Source: CAYYYG01 sp964490875
GTDB taxonomy: Bacteria > Patescibacteriota > Microgenomatia > UBA1406 > GWC2-37-13
Direction: 5' to 3'
Length of the DNA: 64,000 nucleotides
Assembly (NCBI GenBank): GCA_964490875.1
Contig: CAZBEF010000001.1
Location: 62,001 to 126,000 of the forward strand
Both the position numbers and the translations under genes were made by a program. The notes under the pieces were generated by a model. That model saw nothing but the letters and a program-made list of their open reading frames with translations, did no database searches and was not told where the DNA came from. Shown here in pieces: positions 26,400 through 36,260 of this stretch (positions are counted from its first letter, which is position 1; the number at the start of each line of letters is the position of its first letter).

Positions 26400-27257
26400 A
26401 TGACAAATAAATCAGGCAAAGATTTCGAATTAACTGCTTTAAAAATCATTAAAGAACTTAATCCTTCTCAAGATATTCAATATGACGTAGATTTGATTGG
26501 TAAACTAAGTAAGCAAGAAAGGCAAATAGATATTATTACCAATCCGAAAGATTTTGATTTTCTAATTTTTGAATGTAAAGATCATGGCAGAACTATTGAT
26601 CTTGATAATTTTAGTACATTTACACAGATAATAGAAGATGTTGGGGCTAAAAAAGCAGCTATGGTTTCAAATTCCTCTTATTCTAAAGGAGTAAGGAATT
26701 TTGCAGAGGCTAAAGGTATTGAATTACTGCATATTATAGATTCTGATAATCCAAAAATAAAAACTCGTATAACATTGCCTGCAAGATGCAAGGTAACAGT
26801 ACTTAAGAATTACTCATTTGGATTTTCAACATCTGAACATTTCGATGGAATCTCTTATGGTTATCCGTTAGTTTATAAAAATAAAATATATACTGCGAAG
26901 GGACTTCTAGCGCATTTGTGGAATGATACAAATATATTAAATACTATGAAAGGTGAATATACTTTCAATCCTCCGAATCCCAAGATGGTCGATATGACCG
27001 GGAAAAAGATAAAAATGGATGAAATTGCATTGAATTACATAGTAGAAGATATTTATTACCTAGGTAGTGTAGATTTGATAAATACAACAGGAATATATAA
27101 TGTAAAAAATCAAACATTCCAAACAAAGTCTATAACAACAAAACCTATAACACCTGAAGAGATCCAAACGATATGGGAAAATGTAAGTGAAGTTAAATTC
27201 AAACAGGAAAAGTCAGTGTTTGGGTTGGAATTAATAGGAATGGTCAAAGATAATTGA
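26400..27257 (+). CDS. Mrr-like restriction endonuclease-fold protein
   Basis: A 285-residue protein. The N-terminal half has the PD-(D/E)XK nuclease pattern of the Mrr family: E10 in GKDFE, D44 in RQIDI, and E58-x-K60 in FECK, followed by TFTQIIEDVGAKKAAMVSNSSYSKGV, the usual helix and strand after the active site. The C-terminal half is unrecognised. It could be a modification-dependent nuclease or a solitary defence protein; no methyltransferase is nearby. The next gene overlaps or abuts it. Confidence 0.72.
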   Translation: MTNKSGKDFELTALKIIKELNPSQDIQYDVDLIGKLSKQERQIDIITNPKDFDFLIFECKDHGRTIDLDNFSTFTQIIEDVGAKKAAMVSNSSYSKGVRNFAEAKGIELLHIIDSDNPKIKTRITLPARCKVTVLKNYSFGFSTSEHFDGISYGYPLVYKNKIYTAKGLLAHLWNDTNILNTMKGEYTFNPPNPKMVDMTGKKIKMDEIALNYIVEDIYYLGSVDLINTTGIYNVKNQTFQTKSITTKPITPEEIQTIWENVSEVKFKQEKSVFGLELIGMVKDN

Positions 27258-27274
27258 TAATTATAAAATCAAAT

Positions 27275-27667
27275 ATGATTTCTGACATTTTAGCGCTTTG
27301 GAATTTTATAGATAAAGAACTTGATCATGCAAGTGTTTTCAGTACACTATTTGATGCAGAAGGAAGAATACTGGAGGGAAGTGAAATTGTCAAAATAAAC
27401 CTGCACAAGGCGCAACAAAACTCTATCATATGGTTTTACGAAGTAGTTCCATATAAAGATTTTGTCTTTGTGCCTTTTCCCGTTAATCCAGCCCTTTTCT
27501 TAGATTATGGACTATTAAATAATAGTAGTAACCCAGATGCTAAGCTGTTTCGTTTTGTTTCTAGTCCCTTATCTAGGTATTCGGCTGGTGGAGAACCTAA
27601 TGTTAAGGTTGATTTTATGATTTTTGGTTATAAACCATCAGATTTAATGAATAGAAAAAAGGTATAA
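27275..27667 (+). CDS. Hypothetical protein downstream of the Mrr-like gene
   Basis: A protein of 130 residues from ATG 27275, where TATAAA ends 7 nt upstream; a TTG at 27254 overlapping the previous stop is an alternative. It is soluble, with an aromatic centre (WFYEVVPYKDFVFVPFP) and a conserved-looking end (PNVKVDFMIFGYKPSDLM). No family recognised. Its place directly after the nuclease gene suggests a partner or immunity-type role, but this is only context. Confidence 0.5.
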   Translation: MISDILALWNFIDKELDHASVFSTLFDAEGRILEGSEIVKINLHKAQQNSIIWFYEVVPYKDFVFVPFPVNPALFLDYGLLNNSSNPDAKLFRFVSSPLSRYSAGGEPNVKVDFMIFGYKPSDLMNRKKV

Positions 27668-27831
27668 AGTCTGAATAATTATGATTCGCAGTTACTGATT
27701 TATACCATTCTCAAATAGTCGCCAGTCGGAATATCATAATAAAGGAATTATGTTGTACTCTTCTAAATATATGCTTTTAACCAATTACTAGTTCATAGAC
27801 TTACTAGTAGAGGAACTCGTTGCTTTGCATG

Positions 27832-28278
27832 TTACTGAGTATTCGTCGCCAGTTTTTGCAGCCTGTCGATATACGCATATTTCCAAAATAGAAGAGCGGG
27901 TTTGCCGATTAACATTCGTGCAAATACTTGCAGAACATTATTCTTTATTTGCACTTCATTTCTATATATTATTTTTGTTCCTGCCGGCACTTCTTCCATC
28001 AAAAAGCTTTCATCTTCTATAGCGAGTGCGGAAGTATTTATGGATTTAAATCCCTTATTCGGCAATATCTGCGTCTCCATGGTAACGTGAAATTGCATGC
28101 CAAATGTTTTTGTTACAGCATCGATAGTTAAATTGTTTCCTTGTTTATTCACAATCGTAAGCGAATGGGCGACTAACGGAAAATACTTTGGAGCACTCTC
28201 AAAATCGGTGACTATTTCATATATCCGATCCAGCGGGGCATTGACGACCCAGGTTCCTGCTAATATAATCGGCTTCAT
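27832..28278 (-). CDS. SRPBCC-fold (polyketide cyclase/START-like) protein
   Basis: A 148-residue protein with the START-like pattern: GTWVVNAPLDRIYEIVTDFESAPKYFP at the N-terminus, a long beta meander, and a long C-terminal helix. These proteins bind hydrophobic ligands in a deep pocket; the ligand cannot be read from sequence. TATAAT ends 6 nt before the ATG on the minus strand. Confidence 0.75.
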   Translation of the reverse strand: MKPIILAGTWVVNAPLDRIYEIVTDFESAPKYFPLVAHSLTIVNKQGNNLTIDAVTKTFGMQFHVTMETQILPNKGFKSINTSALAIEDESFLMEEVPAGTKIIYRNEVQIKNNVLQVFARMLIGKPALLFWKYAYIDRLQKLATNTQ

Positions 28279-28363
28279 GGAATTATTATACGATAATCAG
28301 ACATTTTTGCGGTTAAACATGAAAGATAAATTAATTCTCTTTTTTTTATGAATCGGAGTGCGA

Positions 28364-29191
28364 TTATTTTCGAGTCTGTTTCCGGTATGCGGCAATAAGT
28401 TTCGAAGTTATGGATCCGGCTTCTCCGGAACCGATTGTAGTTTCGTTGACAGTATTCACCGGCATGATTTCTTTGTTTGAGGCGGTCACAAATACTTCAT
28501 CAAATGTTTTCAGCTCCGAAATATTTAAAGTGCGTTCGACAAATGGAATCTTAAGGTCTTTGGCAATTGTGCGGACTACTTTTTTTGTAATCCCTTCAAG
28601 AATTTCGGAGGGTCTGGTTACAATCTCTCCGTTTATCACTGCATAAAAATTGCTCGTCATACCTTCGTAAATATCACCTGTTTCATCGATATGAATAATT
28701 TCTGTTGCTCCGCGTACGCGTGCTTTCTTAAGCTCTAAAACTCCGGCCATATAATTTATCGACTTTGCTTCGGGAATAAATCGTTTCACCCGGAATGTCG
28801 TTACCTTAATGCCCTTCGTATAAAATTCGGGAGGATAATCATGCGCTTCGGTATACAGAACAATAAGCGAGGGCGTACCGATACTGATAGAATCCGGGCT
28901 TATGCCGCCTGTTACTACGATACGAATATTAAAATCTTTCGCAGACTTGGCGTTTCGTTTTAAACCTTCGGCAATAATTTTTTTAAGTTCCTGTTGCGAG
29001 ACTGGTACTGTCATTTGCAGAAGCCGCGCCGAATTCCAGAGCCGGTCTAGGTGTTCATTCAACAGAAACGGAACATGCTTGTAGGTTCGCAGAAAATCAA
29101 AAATGCCAAAACCGCGCAAAACGGCAAGATCGAACACTGGAAGTACGGCCTCTGTGTCTTTAGTCCATTTCCCGTTTACATATACATACAT
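28364..29191 (-). CDS. Class IV aminotransferase (branched-chain/D-amino-acid type)
   Basis: A 275-residue PLP enzyme of normal family length. Visible marks are the N-terminal strand with FDLAVLRGFGIFDFLRTY, the catalytic Lys at K143 (EAKSINYMAG), GDIYEGMTSNFYAV around the PLP-binding Glu, and EVFVTASNKEIMPV for the phosphate cup. It could be a branched-chain, D-alanine or aminodeoxychorismate-lyase type enzyme. A D-amino-acid role for peptidoglycan would fit a genome poor in amino-acid synthesis, but the motifs do not decide it. Confidence 0.85.
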   Translation of the reverse strand: MYVYVNGKWTKDTEAVLPVFDLAVLRGFGIFDFLRTYKHVPFLLNEHLDRLWNSARLLQMTVPVSQQELKKIIAEGLKRNAKSAKDFNIRIVVTGGISPDSISIGTPSLIVLYTEAHDYPPEFYTKGIKVTTFRVKRFIPEAKSINYMAGVLELKKARVRGATEIIHIDETGDIYEGMTSNFYAVINGEIVTRPSEILEGITKKVVRTIAKDLKIPFVERTLNISELKTFDEVFVTASNKEIMPVNTVNETTIGSGEAGSITSKLIAAYRKQTRK

Positions 29192-29305
29192 AATACGGAT
29201 TAGTATACAATATTTATAAATAATATCATTATTTTTTCATCTTTATTGGATTCCAACTTTAGTATAATTATCTAACTTCGTCAGATATAAATTCGAAAAT
29301 TCAAT

Positions 29306-30439
29306 ATGAAAAAAATTTTAATTACCGTTTTTATCGTATTTCTGATCGGCGTCATTATCTTTTCCGTTAATTCGCAAAAGAAAAAACCGCAAGTCAAACC
29401 GGATTCGCAAGTAACGCCAACTTCCAAACTTAAAAATTTCGATGAAAAAAATTTAGGTTATACTTTGAGTCTTCCTTCAAACTTTATTGTTGAAAATAAC
29501 GGGCAGTTCAGCAGGCTGTATTATAAAAAAGAAAGTCAAACCGGAGCCGGAACCAGAAATTTCATATATATTTCGGTCATTCCAAAAGGCAAGGAAAACG
29601 CAGAAGGTGAAATTTACAATTACAACCGGAAGGATTACGAAGTATTGAAAAAACTTGAAGAAGGAAAAAGCGCCATTATGGGCAACGCTGAGATAAATAA
29701 TATTTCGGAGTATTTTACCTATACAAGAATTGATGGAGCAATGATCGGAGGATATGGCGCAACGGCATTTATCAATAAAAAACCATGGGAATTCCCGGGC
29801 GGCACGACAGAATATCGGTATATAATTCCATTTGAACAGGCAATATATCTAGTAGGGGTATATACAGGTACGGATTCATCCTCAACAGCTGCAATTTCAA
29901 AACCAGAATTTGATGAAGTAATCAAAAATCTCCGATTAACACCGGAATCCGTAACTACTGCATTTTCCTCACCTGCTCCGGAAGGGGAGTGGAAAAAATT
30001 TTCAGACCCTCAGGCAGGCATTACTTTTGAATATCCTTCCGGCTGGACTCAACGGAAAGACAGCCAGAGTTTTCCCGAAGGAGATCTGTTCTCTCTGTTT
30101 GTTTCCGGGCAAACCCAACGTCCTCAGACGGAACTATATGACGGGGTGATGTTTGCGGTTATGAAGCCGGCAACTTTTAATTCGGATGTTAAAGAATGGA
30201 TGAAGGAGAGATATATTTCGCAGACTGAGGCAGATTCCGAAAATCCTCCGACATTATCCGAAGTTTCATTTGGGGGAAATGTATATGAAAAAATAAAGGT
30301 TTGCGGTCTTGGCTGTTTTACGTATTACCATATAGTAAAAAATGGAAAATTGTATGGTTTTGTGTCAAATGCCGTCGGCCCGCAGGAGGCGGTGTATGAA
30401 TCTGCCATCAGTAAAATCCTCTCCAGTGTAACGTTTTAA
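29306..30439 (+). CDS. Membrane-anchored exported protein with two PsbP-like halves
   Basis: A 377-residue protein with an N-terminal membrane helix (residues 4-22) and a basic, Pro/Lys-rich linker. Two similar extracellular segments follow, each opening with a pattern of the type LGYTLSLPSNF or AGITFEYPSGW, then a long beta-rich stretch ending in an ISKIL-type helix. This resembles small PsbP/DcrB-like domains common in Patescibacteria. The second half holds two Cys close together (KVCGLGC). No enzyme motif is visible. Confidence 0.6.
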   Translation: MKKILITVFIVFLIGVIIFSVNSQKKKPQVKPDSQVTPTSKLKNFDEKNLGYTLSLPSNFIVENNGQFSRLYYKKESQTGAGTRNFIYISVIPKGKENAEGEIYNYNRKDYEVLKKLEEGKSAIMGNAEINNISEYFTYTRIDGAMIGGYGATAFINKKPWEFPGGTTEYRYIIPFEQAIYLVGVYTGTDSSSTAAISKPEFDEVIKNLRLTPESVTTAFSSPAPEGEWKKFSDPQAGITFEYPSGWTQRKDSQSFPEGDLFSLFVSGQTQRPQTELYDGVMFAVMKPATFNSDVKEWMKERYISQTEADSENPPTLSEVSFGGNVYEKIKVCGLGCFTYYHIVKNGKLYGFVSNAVGPQEAVYESAISKILSSVTF

Positions 30440-30503
30440 AATATACTAAAGATCGGCGGTAGAGTAGACAATCAATACTTTCTATATCTGATATAATGTA
30501 GGT

Positions 30504-31487
30504 ATGAATACACTCCCATTCAACCACAACATAAAACTCGCACTTGCCGATGTAGACGAAACCATTGCCGATGTATACATGAAAGCTTCGCCGGAAATGA
30601 TTCATGAGTTAAACACATTTATCGAAGAAGGTAGATCGTTATTCATGATTTCCGGAGGAAGCCTGCCCAATATCCGAGAACGGATTGCCGATTTATTAAA
30701 ACCGGAGCTTCGGCACCGGGTGCTTATCGCCCATTGCATGGGAGCTGAAGTATGGGGATTTGAAAAAGGGGGCGAGCTGCAGAGTAAACCGTATTATAGT
30801 TTGTACGAGGGGCATTTCAGCGAAGAACAGAAAGTTGCATGGCGGGAGATTATCAATACTCTTATCGAACGGTTTCAGTTTAAGGTTTACCCCGTTCAGC
30901 CGAAAAAAGAGTTTATCTTACAAACTAAAGCAGATCCTTTATCTGTCATGTTAGCAGACCGGGGGCCGCAGATAACATTCGAATTTATAAACGCAGTTAA
31001 CTTAACACTTCAGCAAAAAGAAGAGTTGGAAAAAAAACTACATATCACAATCCCAATGAATCATAATACGTACGACCTGCGTTATGTTGTTGCAGAAGAA
31101 GGAGATACATTATATAAAGAAGCCAAATTACCGCTTCGTATGCAGCTTGGAGGCACGATGGCGCTTGACAGTTTGATTGAAGGCGTCGATAAAACAAAGG
31201 CCGTAAAATATGTTTTGGAGCATGAAGAGATTCTTAACCATATAGGATTAACATCGGCGGATATCAGCAAAGTAGATGCTATAGAAATTTGGGGCGATAA
31301 ATACGGCCAGAAAAAAGTGGGTGTGGATTTCCATATGTGTTTGGCGGTTTCGCCAAAGGTCCGCGCGATAGACTTCCGGGATGAAGAACTTTCGGATATT
31401 CCAAAGGGTTACAACATTCAGTTGTGGAATGGATCAAAAAGTCTGCATGACGGTTTGCTTGAGTATTTACAGTCCCGGCATTTATAA
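30504..31487 (+). CDS. HAD-superfamily hydrolase
   Basis: A 327-residue protein. Motif I is ADVDET (D16, D18), motif II MISGGS, motif III the Lys in GVDKTKAV, and the motif IV acidic patch is probably EIWGDKYG. The Cof/phosphomannomutase-type arrangement has a long cap domain between motifs II and III. Such enzymes remove or move phosphates on sugars or nucleotides. TATAAT ends 6 nt before the ATG. It is first in a likely operon with the next two genes. Confidence 0.75.
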   Translation: MNTLPFNHNIKLALADVDETIADVYMKASPEMIHELNTFIEEGRSLFMISGGSLPNIRERIADLLKPELRHRVLIAHCMGAEVWGFEKGGELQSKPYYSLYEGHFSEEQKVAWREIINTLIERFQFKVYPVQPKKEFILQTKADPLSVMLADRGPQITFEFINAVNLTLQQKEELEKKLHITIPMNHNTYDLRYVVAEEGDTLYKEAKLPLRMQLGGTMALDSLIEGVDKTKAVKYVLEHEEILNHIGLTSADISKVDAIEIWGDKYGQKKVGVDFHMCLAVSPKVRAIDFRDEELSDIPKGYNIQLWNGSKSLHDGLLEYLQSRHL

Positions 31488-31505
31488 TTTTGAGAATTAA
31501 TTCAT

Positions 31506-31814
31506 ATGGGATACAGGGTTGAATTAAATACACTTCTTGGACTTCCGCAAAATTTTGATTGTAGTACTCTTAAGGTCGGCAAAACATATTTAATCTCTAA
31601 AGATCGGGAACGTGCTTTTCCGTTACACATCGCGATATTAATTGTCGATGGTAATTGGAATTTTTATGGCTATGCGGTAGCGCATTCACTAGTAGTTAAA
31701 GATCATAAATCGGAGATTGATTTCGAAGTATTATCTCTATTTAATTCAGACGAACAAAAAATATATAAATCAAGATTTCTGGAAGCAGCAAAACTAACAG
31801 GCGAAGTTACATAA
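31506..31814 (+). CDS. Hypothetical small protein between HAD and MazG-like genes
   Basis: A 102-residue soluble protein with a compact beta-rich look: GYRVELNTLLGLP, VGKTYLISKDRERAFPL, WNFYGYAVAHSLV. Spacing (18 nt after the HAD gene, 7 nt before the MazG-like gene) puts it inside an operon. It vaguely resembles a DUF2584-type protein, but I cannot confirm this. Confidence 0.55.
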   Translation: MGYRVELNTLLGLPQNFDCSTLKVGKTYLISKDRERAFPLHIAILIVDGNWNFYGYAVAHSLVVKDHKSEIDFEVLSLFNSDEQKIYKSRFLEAAKLTGEVT

Positions 31815-31821
31815 TACAATT

Positions 31822-32118
31822 ATGAAATTTGAAGAAATTATCAAGAGAGCTAAACAGATACGGGAGAAATACGCTGAGCTCGAAAAAAAGCGAGATGGAA
31901 AAGAATGGACGAAAGAACAGCTGCTGCAGGGATTTTTGAAAGATGTTTCTGAATTAAAAATGATTCTTTCTTCTCAGGAAGTCGATAATACAAAACTCGG
32001 ACATGAGCTTGCCGATTGTTTATGGAGCATTATTATCTTAGCCGATAAATATAATATTAATCTTGAAGAATCATTCATCCGGACAATGAATGAACTCGAA
32101 GAAAGATTTAACTCTTAA
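31822..32118 (+). CDS. MazG-like nucleotide pyrophosphohydrolase
   Basis: A 98-residue single-domain all-helical protein with the MazG-type acidic helices: FLKDVSELKMIL and HELADCLWSIIILADKY, followed by LEESFIRTMNELEER. These hydrolyse NTPs to NMP and PPi, often to clear unusual nucleotides. The 3' end overlaps the convergent MFS gene by 11 bp. Confidence 0.72.
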   Translation: MKFEEIIKRAKQIREKYAELEKKRDGKEWTKEQLLQGFLKDVSELKMILSSQEVDNTKLGHELADCLWSIIILADKYNINLEESFIRTMNELEERFNS

Positions 32119-33256
32119 ACTTCTCTGGTTTTATAAAACACAACAGTACTACTACAACAGCAATAACTGCAGAAATAATAAAAGGCGAAGCAACACCCAA
32201 CCACGCAACCAAAAGTCCAAAAAAGAATTGCCCTGCTGCACTGCCGCTGTCTCCAGCAACAATATGAAGCGCGGTTCCTTTTTTAATCTGATCAACGGTA
32301 AGTGTATCAAAAGCAAGCGCTTCAATAGTAGGCGATGTGCCTCTGGCAAACACACCTAGTGCGTAACTGAGAACATATAAAATTAGAAGCTGGTTAATTA
32401 TAAGCAATAAAATTATAACGACAATCATGCCAATTTCTGCAAGTGCCACGGCATGTATGCCGGTAAATCGTTTGGCCAGCCGGCTCACAAACCATCGGCC
32501 GCTTAAGTACCCGGCAAAAATAAATGACTGCAGAATAAGACTGCTTTGAAGCGTGTATCCTTTTGCTAAAAATAATAGGGGCAGGAACACCACTAATTGT
32601 GAACTAGAAAGTGAATCAAGGAACTCAATAAAAAGCATGTAGAGGAAATCAAAATTCCGGCGTATTTTCGAAACAGATCCAATACCACTATTTATTTTTT
32701 GAGAAGTATGAGGCAATCCTGACGAAAGAATAAGAAGGAGAACTGTGAAAGCGATTATCAAAATTATCGCTAGGTTAGGAGATCCTATGGCAACAGAAAA
32801 TGTAACAAATAAAGGAAAACTGATTCTCACTATATCGGTCATCATATGCAGTTTTGCGAGCGAAGAATATCTATTTCCCTTAACAGTTACATCTGCCGCA
32901 ACAGCTTTCACGCCCGAGATTCCCAATCCAACCATTAGCCCGGTTACTGCATATGCAGAAGTAAGTGTAGTTACATTTCTCTGCACAGATCCACTTAAAA
33001 GAATAAATGTTGAAAAGATAGAAATAAGACATGAAATTTGCAGAAGAGTTTTCGTTTGAAGATTATGAAGCCACTTTGCAACCGATACTGCTCCTATTAT
33101 CAGGGTAACTATAAAGAGTGCCCCAATATATCCCAATTGTTTTGAGTCTATAACACCTTGAGCATAAAAAACAGGTAAGAGTACGAAATAAAAAACCTGT
33201 AATCCCTTTACAAGAGCCTGCATCAAATACAGTCGGACAATAGGAGAGGACTTCAT
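32108..33256 (-). CDS. MFS-type membrane transporter
   Basis: A protein of 382 residues from ATG 33256, chosen because TACAAT ends 7 nt upstream on the minus strand (an ATG three codons earlier lies inside this promoter). Eleven to twelve hydrophobic helices are arranged in two six-helix halves, with short basic loops and a longer central loop (KINSGIGSVSKIRRN). The major facilitator fold is the best match; the substrate is unknown. Confidence 0.75.
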   Translation of the reverse strand: MKSSPIVRLYLMQALVKGLQVFYFVLLPVFYAQGVIDSKQLGYIGALFIVTLIIGAVSVAKWLHNLQTKTLLQISCLISIFSTFILLSGSVQRNVTTLTSAYAVTGLMVGLGISGVKAVAADVTVKGNRYSSLAKLHMMTDIVRISFPLFVTFSVAIGSPNLAIILIIAFTVLLLILSSGLPHTSQKINSGIGSVSKIRRNFDFLYMLFIEFLDSLSSSQLVVFLPLLFLAKGYTLQSSLILQSFIFAGYLSGRWFVSRLAKRFTGIHAVALAEIGMIVVIILLLIINQLLILYVLSYALGVFARGTSPTIEALAFDTLTVDQIKKGTALHIVAGDSGSAAGQFFFGLLVAWLGVASPFIISAVIAVVVVLLCFIKPEKFKS

Positions 33257-33333
33257 ATATTTCATTGTATCAGGTAAATATTTTTCTTAATTCTCTTACA
33301 TTATTCTCACATGAAAAGTGTATCTTACAACCA

Positions 33334-35322
33334 ATGAATAAAAAAACAAACCCAATATCGGAAATAAAAACATTTCTGAAAAAACATTCCGAAGAAATAC
33401 AACAGCTTGCCACCCGCCATCACAAGCAGTATCTGGGCGCAAAAAAATATAGACAGGAAATTATAAAACGGTACCAGAAAAACCATAACACTATTATTTC
33501 CAAACTCTCCACATATCTTGAACAGAAAGATACAAAAAAAGGACTAGAGGTTTTTAAAAAACTTGCAGTAACTATTGCGCGGAGTGCGGTAAAGAATAAG
33601 CTGACTATTGAAGAAGCTGTCGACGGAATTATTTTCTTAAAACACGCACTGTGGGAAAAAGTGGCAAAAGCGGGACTACTTAAAAAATTAAGGGCAGAAG
33701 AGTTTTATCGCATCAGTCATCTTTCCAGTATTTATATCGATACCATCGCGTCACGGATAACATTTGAATATCATGAATTATATATCCGGACCGTACTGAA
33801 AGAAGCAAAAGAACGGAAAATTGCCGAGCAAATTTTAAAAGATGAACGGAAGTTTGCAGAAGACATTGTCGAAACCGTTCGCGAGCCGCTTATAGTTCTG
33901 GATGCAAAACTGCGTGTTATTTCTGCCAATAAGGCGTTTTATTCTACCTTCAAAACCAATCCAAAACAGACAGAAGGGAATACGATTTATAACCTGGGAA
34001 ACAATCAATGGCGAATCTCTGATTTACAAACATTGCTAGAAAGTGTTCTGCCGCATAAGAAAGTATTTAATAACTTCGAAGTAACTCATACGTTTCCTTC
34101 CATCGGCAAAAAAACAATGCTCTTAAATGCCCGCAGTATTGACCATGTACAGCTAATTCTATTGGCAATTGAAGATATCACTGAACGCAAAAATATCGGA
34201 CGTTCCTTGCACGATACCGAGGAACGGTTCCGGCTTCTTGTTGAAGGAACGAAAGATTATGTAATGATGATGCTCGACAAACACGGCACGGTTACCAGCT
34301 GGAATAAGGGTGGCGAACATTTATTAGGTTACACTGAAAAAGAAATACTGGGCAAAAACTTTTCCCGTTTTTTTACACCAGAAGATAAGAAATTGGGCCG
34401 ATCGGCGCTTGAACTTAAGAGAGCACTAAAAACAGGAAAAGCCATCGATGAAAACTGGATGGTGCGGAAAGACAATAGTACATTTTGGGCAAGCGGGGTA
34501 ACAACAGCTTTATATGACGAAGAAGGAGGTTTAAAAGGTTTGTCAAAAATAGCTCGTGATATAACTACCCAATGGAACCTCGAACGATCGAAAGATGAAT
34601 TTATGGGTATTGTCAGCCATGAATTAAAAACGCCGGTTACCAGTATTAAAGCTTTTCTTCAGGTAATCCAGAAACGGCTTGCGAAAGAAGGCAATGAAAA
34701 ATCGGTTGAGCTTCTTTCAAAAATGGACGCGCAAATTAACAAATTAACCACACTGATTGCAGATTTGCTTGACGTGACAAAAATAGAAGGCGGAAAACTT
34801 CAGTTCCATGAACAGAATTTTCCATTTGATGAACTGGTTGCAGAAATAATTGAAGAGATTCAACGGACCACGGAAAAACATACCATAGTGATAGAAGGCC
34901 GGACTGGCAAAACAATTTATGGCGATAGAAACAGAATTGGGCAGGTCATGGTTAATTTATTAACGAATGCGATAAAGTATTCACCCCATGCGAAAAAAAT
35001 AATTGTAAAGTCAAATACACAGAACAAAAACAACATCATTTTTTGTGTACAGGATTTCGGCATAGGAATTCCAAAAGAAAGGCAGAGTAAAGTATTCGAG
35101 CGGTTTTTCCGGGTTGAAGGAAAACAGACGGAAACATATGGAGGTCTAGGGCTGGGGCTGTATGTTGCTTCTGAAATTGTTAAACGGCAGGGCGGAGATA
35201 TATGGGTGGATAGCGAAGCGGGAAAAGGGTCTGTATTTTGTTTCACCTTGCCGATAAAAGGAAGCAAAGGAAAACGCCAGCAGGAAAATACGTTTGTTGA
35301 GGAAGAAATAAAACATGGCTAA
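33334..35322 (+). CDS. Soluble PAS sensor histidine kinase with RsbRD-like N-terminus
   Basis: A protein of 662 residues from ATG 33334 (TATCTT 7 nt upstream). Order of domains: a helical N-terminal domain similar to RsbRD/kinase N-terminal domains (about 10-165), a PAS-like segment (about 185-285), a clearer PAS domain (about 300-415: TKDYVMMMLDKHGTVTSWNK), HisKA with the phospho-His in VSHELKTP, and HATPase with N-box NLLTNAIKYS, G1 DFGIGIP and G2 GGLGLGLY. No membrane helix. No response regulator is nearby, so it is an orphan kinase. Confidence 0.88.
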   Translation: MNKKTNPISEIKTFLKKHSEEIQQLATRHHKQYLGAKKYRQEIIKRYQKNHNTIISKLSTYLEQKDTKKGLEVFKKLAVTIARSAVKNKLTIEEAVDGIIFLKHALWEKVAKAGLLKKLRAEEFYRISHLSSIYIDTIASRITFEYHELYIRTVLKEAKERKIAEQILKDERKFAEDIVETVREPLIVLDAKLRVISANKAFYSTFKTNPKQTEGNTIYNLGNNQWRISDLQTLLESVLPHKKVFNNFEVTHTFPSIGKKTMLLNARSIDHVQLILLAIEDITERKNIGRSLHDTEERFRLLVEGTKDYVMMMLDKHGTVTSWNKGGEHLLGYTEKEILGKNFSRFFTPEDKKLGRSALELKRALKTGKAIDENWMVRKDNSTFWASGVTTALYDEEGGLKGLSKIARDITTQWNLERSKDEFMGIVSHELKTPVTSIKAFLQVIQKRLAKEGNEKSVELLSKMDAQINKLTTLIADLLDVTKIEGGKLQFHEQNFPFDELVAEIIEEIQRTTEKHTIVIEGRTGKTIYGDRNRIGQVMVNLLTNAIKYSPHAKKIIVKSNTQNKNNIIFCVQDFGIGIPKERQSKVFERFFRVEGKQTETYGGLGLGLYVASEIVKRQGGDIWVDSEAGKGSVFCFTLPIKGSKGKRQQENTFVEEEIKHG

Positions 35323-35388
35323 TGGGCAACATGCTCAGTGTCGCATGCAAGATTAGCTTTACACTATAGTATAATTGTTCAATATAGT

Positions 35389-35808
35389 ATGAACATGTTC
35401 AAACCGGTAAAGGCAAAAACGCTGGAAGAATATTTTGCAATGCTTCCGGCCGAACGGAAAGAACCAATGGAGTTTCTGCACAAATTCATTCAGAAAACCG
35501 CGCCTTCACTCAAACCAAACTTTGCTTATAACATGCCGGGCTATGGAAGCTTCAAGTATAAAAACTACAAAAAAGAAATTATAGACTGGCCCACCGTTTC
35601 TTTAGCCAGCCAGAAAAATTATATGAGTTTGTATATTTGTGCCATTGATAAAGATGGATATATTGCCGAAAAATATAAGAAAGCACTAGGCAAAGTGAGT
35701 GTTGGCAAAAGTTGTATTCGATTCAAAAAAATAGAAGATTTGAATTTAGAAACACTTAAGAAAGTAATTTTATTGGCTGAAAAAACTCCTGGTTTAAGAA
35801 ATGTATAA
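35389..35808 (+). CDS. DUF1801/YdhG-like protein
   Basis: A protein of 139 residues from ATG 35389 (another ATG two codons later). Typical DUF1801 traits are LEEYFAMLPAERKEPMEFLHKFI, then an APSLKPNFAYNMPGYGSF-type strand pair, a central beta sheet with MSLYICAID, and a KSCIRFKKIEDLN end. Relatives such as Bacillus YdhG have a frataxin-like fold proposed to handle iron. A second family member lies at 41054. Confidence 0.7.
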   Translation: MNMFKPVKAKTLEEYFAMLPAERKEPMEFLHKFIQKTAPSLKPNFAYNMPGYGSFKYKNYKKEIIDWPTVSLASQKNYMSLYICAIDKDGYIAEKYKKALGKVSVGKSCIRFKKIEDLNLETLKKVILLAEKTPGLRNV

Positions 35809-35855
35809 GTGACAGACGTCATTTTTTCTTCATGGAAAAGTAGTACTATTTCTGT

Positions 35856-36209
35856 ATGAATAATAAATTTTTAAAAGATGGATTAGGATGGGGAAGTGCC
35901 CTATGGTTTATTGGTTACGTATTAGGAATAGCTCTATATCCGGTGATTCCTTCAGAAAAGATCGGCTGGTATATTATGCCTATTGGTGTTTTAATTACTC
36001 TCTGGGTTCTTCTAAAAAAAATAAAAGGGAATTCTTTTCAATATTATTTGCGTATTGCGGTAACTTGGACTGTAATCGCAATTGTATTTGACTATTTATT
36101 TCTAGTATTGCTTTTTAAACCTAAAGATGGATACTATAAATTAGATGTATACCTCTACTATCTGTTAACATTTGTGATGCCCTGTATAGCAGTCCTTCGT
36201 AAAAAGTAA
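35856..36209 (+). CDS. Four-helix membrane protein, unknown function
   Basis: A 117-residue protein with four hydrophobic segments (from GSALWFIGYVLGIALY to the C-terminal LLTFVMPCIAVL) and basic ends. TACTAT ends 6 nt before the ATG. No family recognised; it lies just upstream of a membrane histidine kinase. Confidence 0.55.
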   Translation: MNNKFLKDGLGWGSALWFIGYVLGIALYPVIPSEKIGWYIMPIGVLITLWVLLKKIKGNSFQYYLRIAVTWTVIAIVFDYLFLVLLFKPKDGYYKLDVYLYYLLTFVMPCIAVLRKK

Positions 36210-36260
36210 TTAAGTGATACAAATTACAGTGACATATTGATTGATTTGTTAGACTGAAGT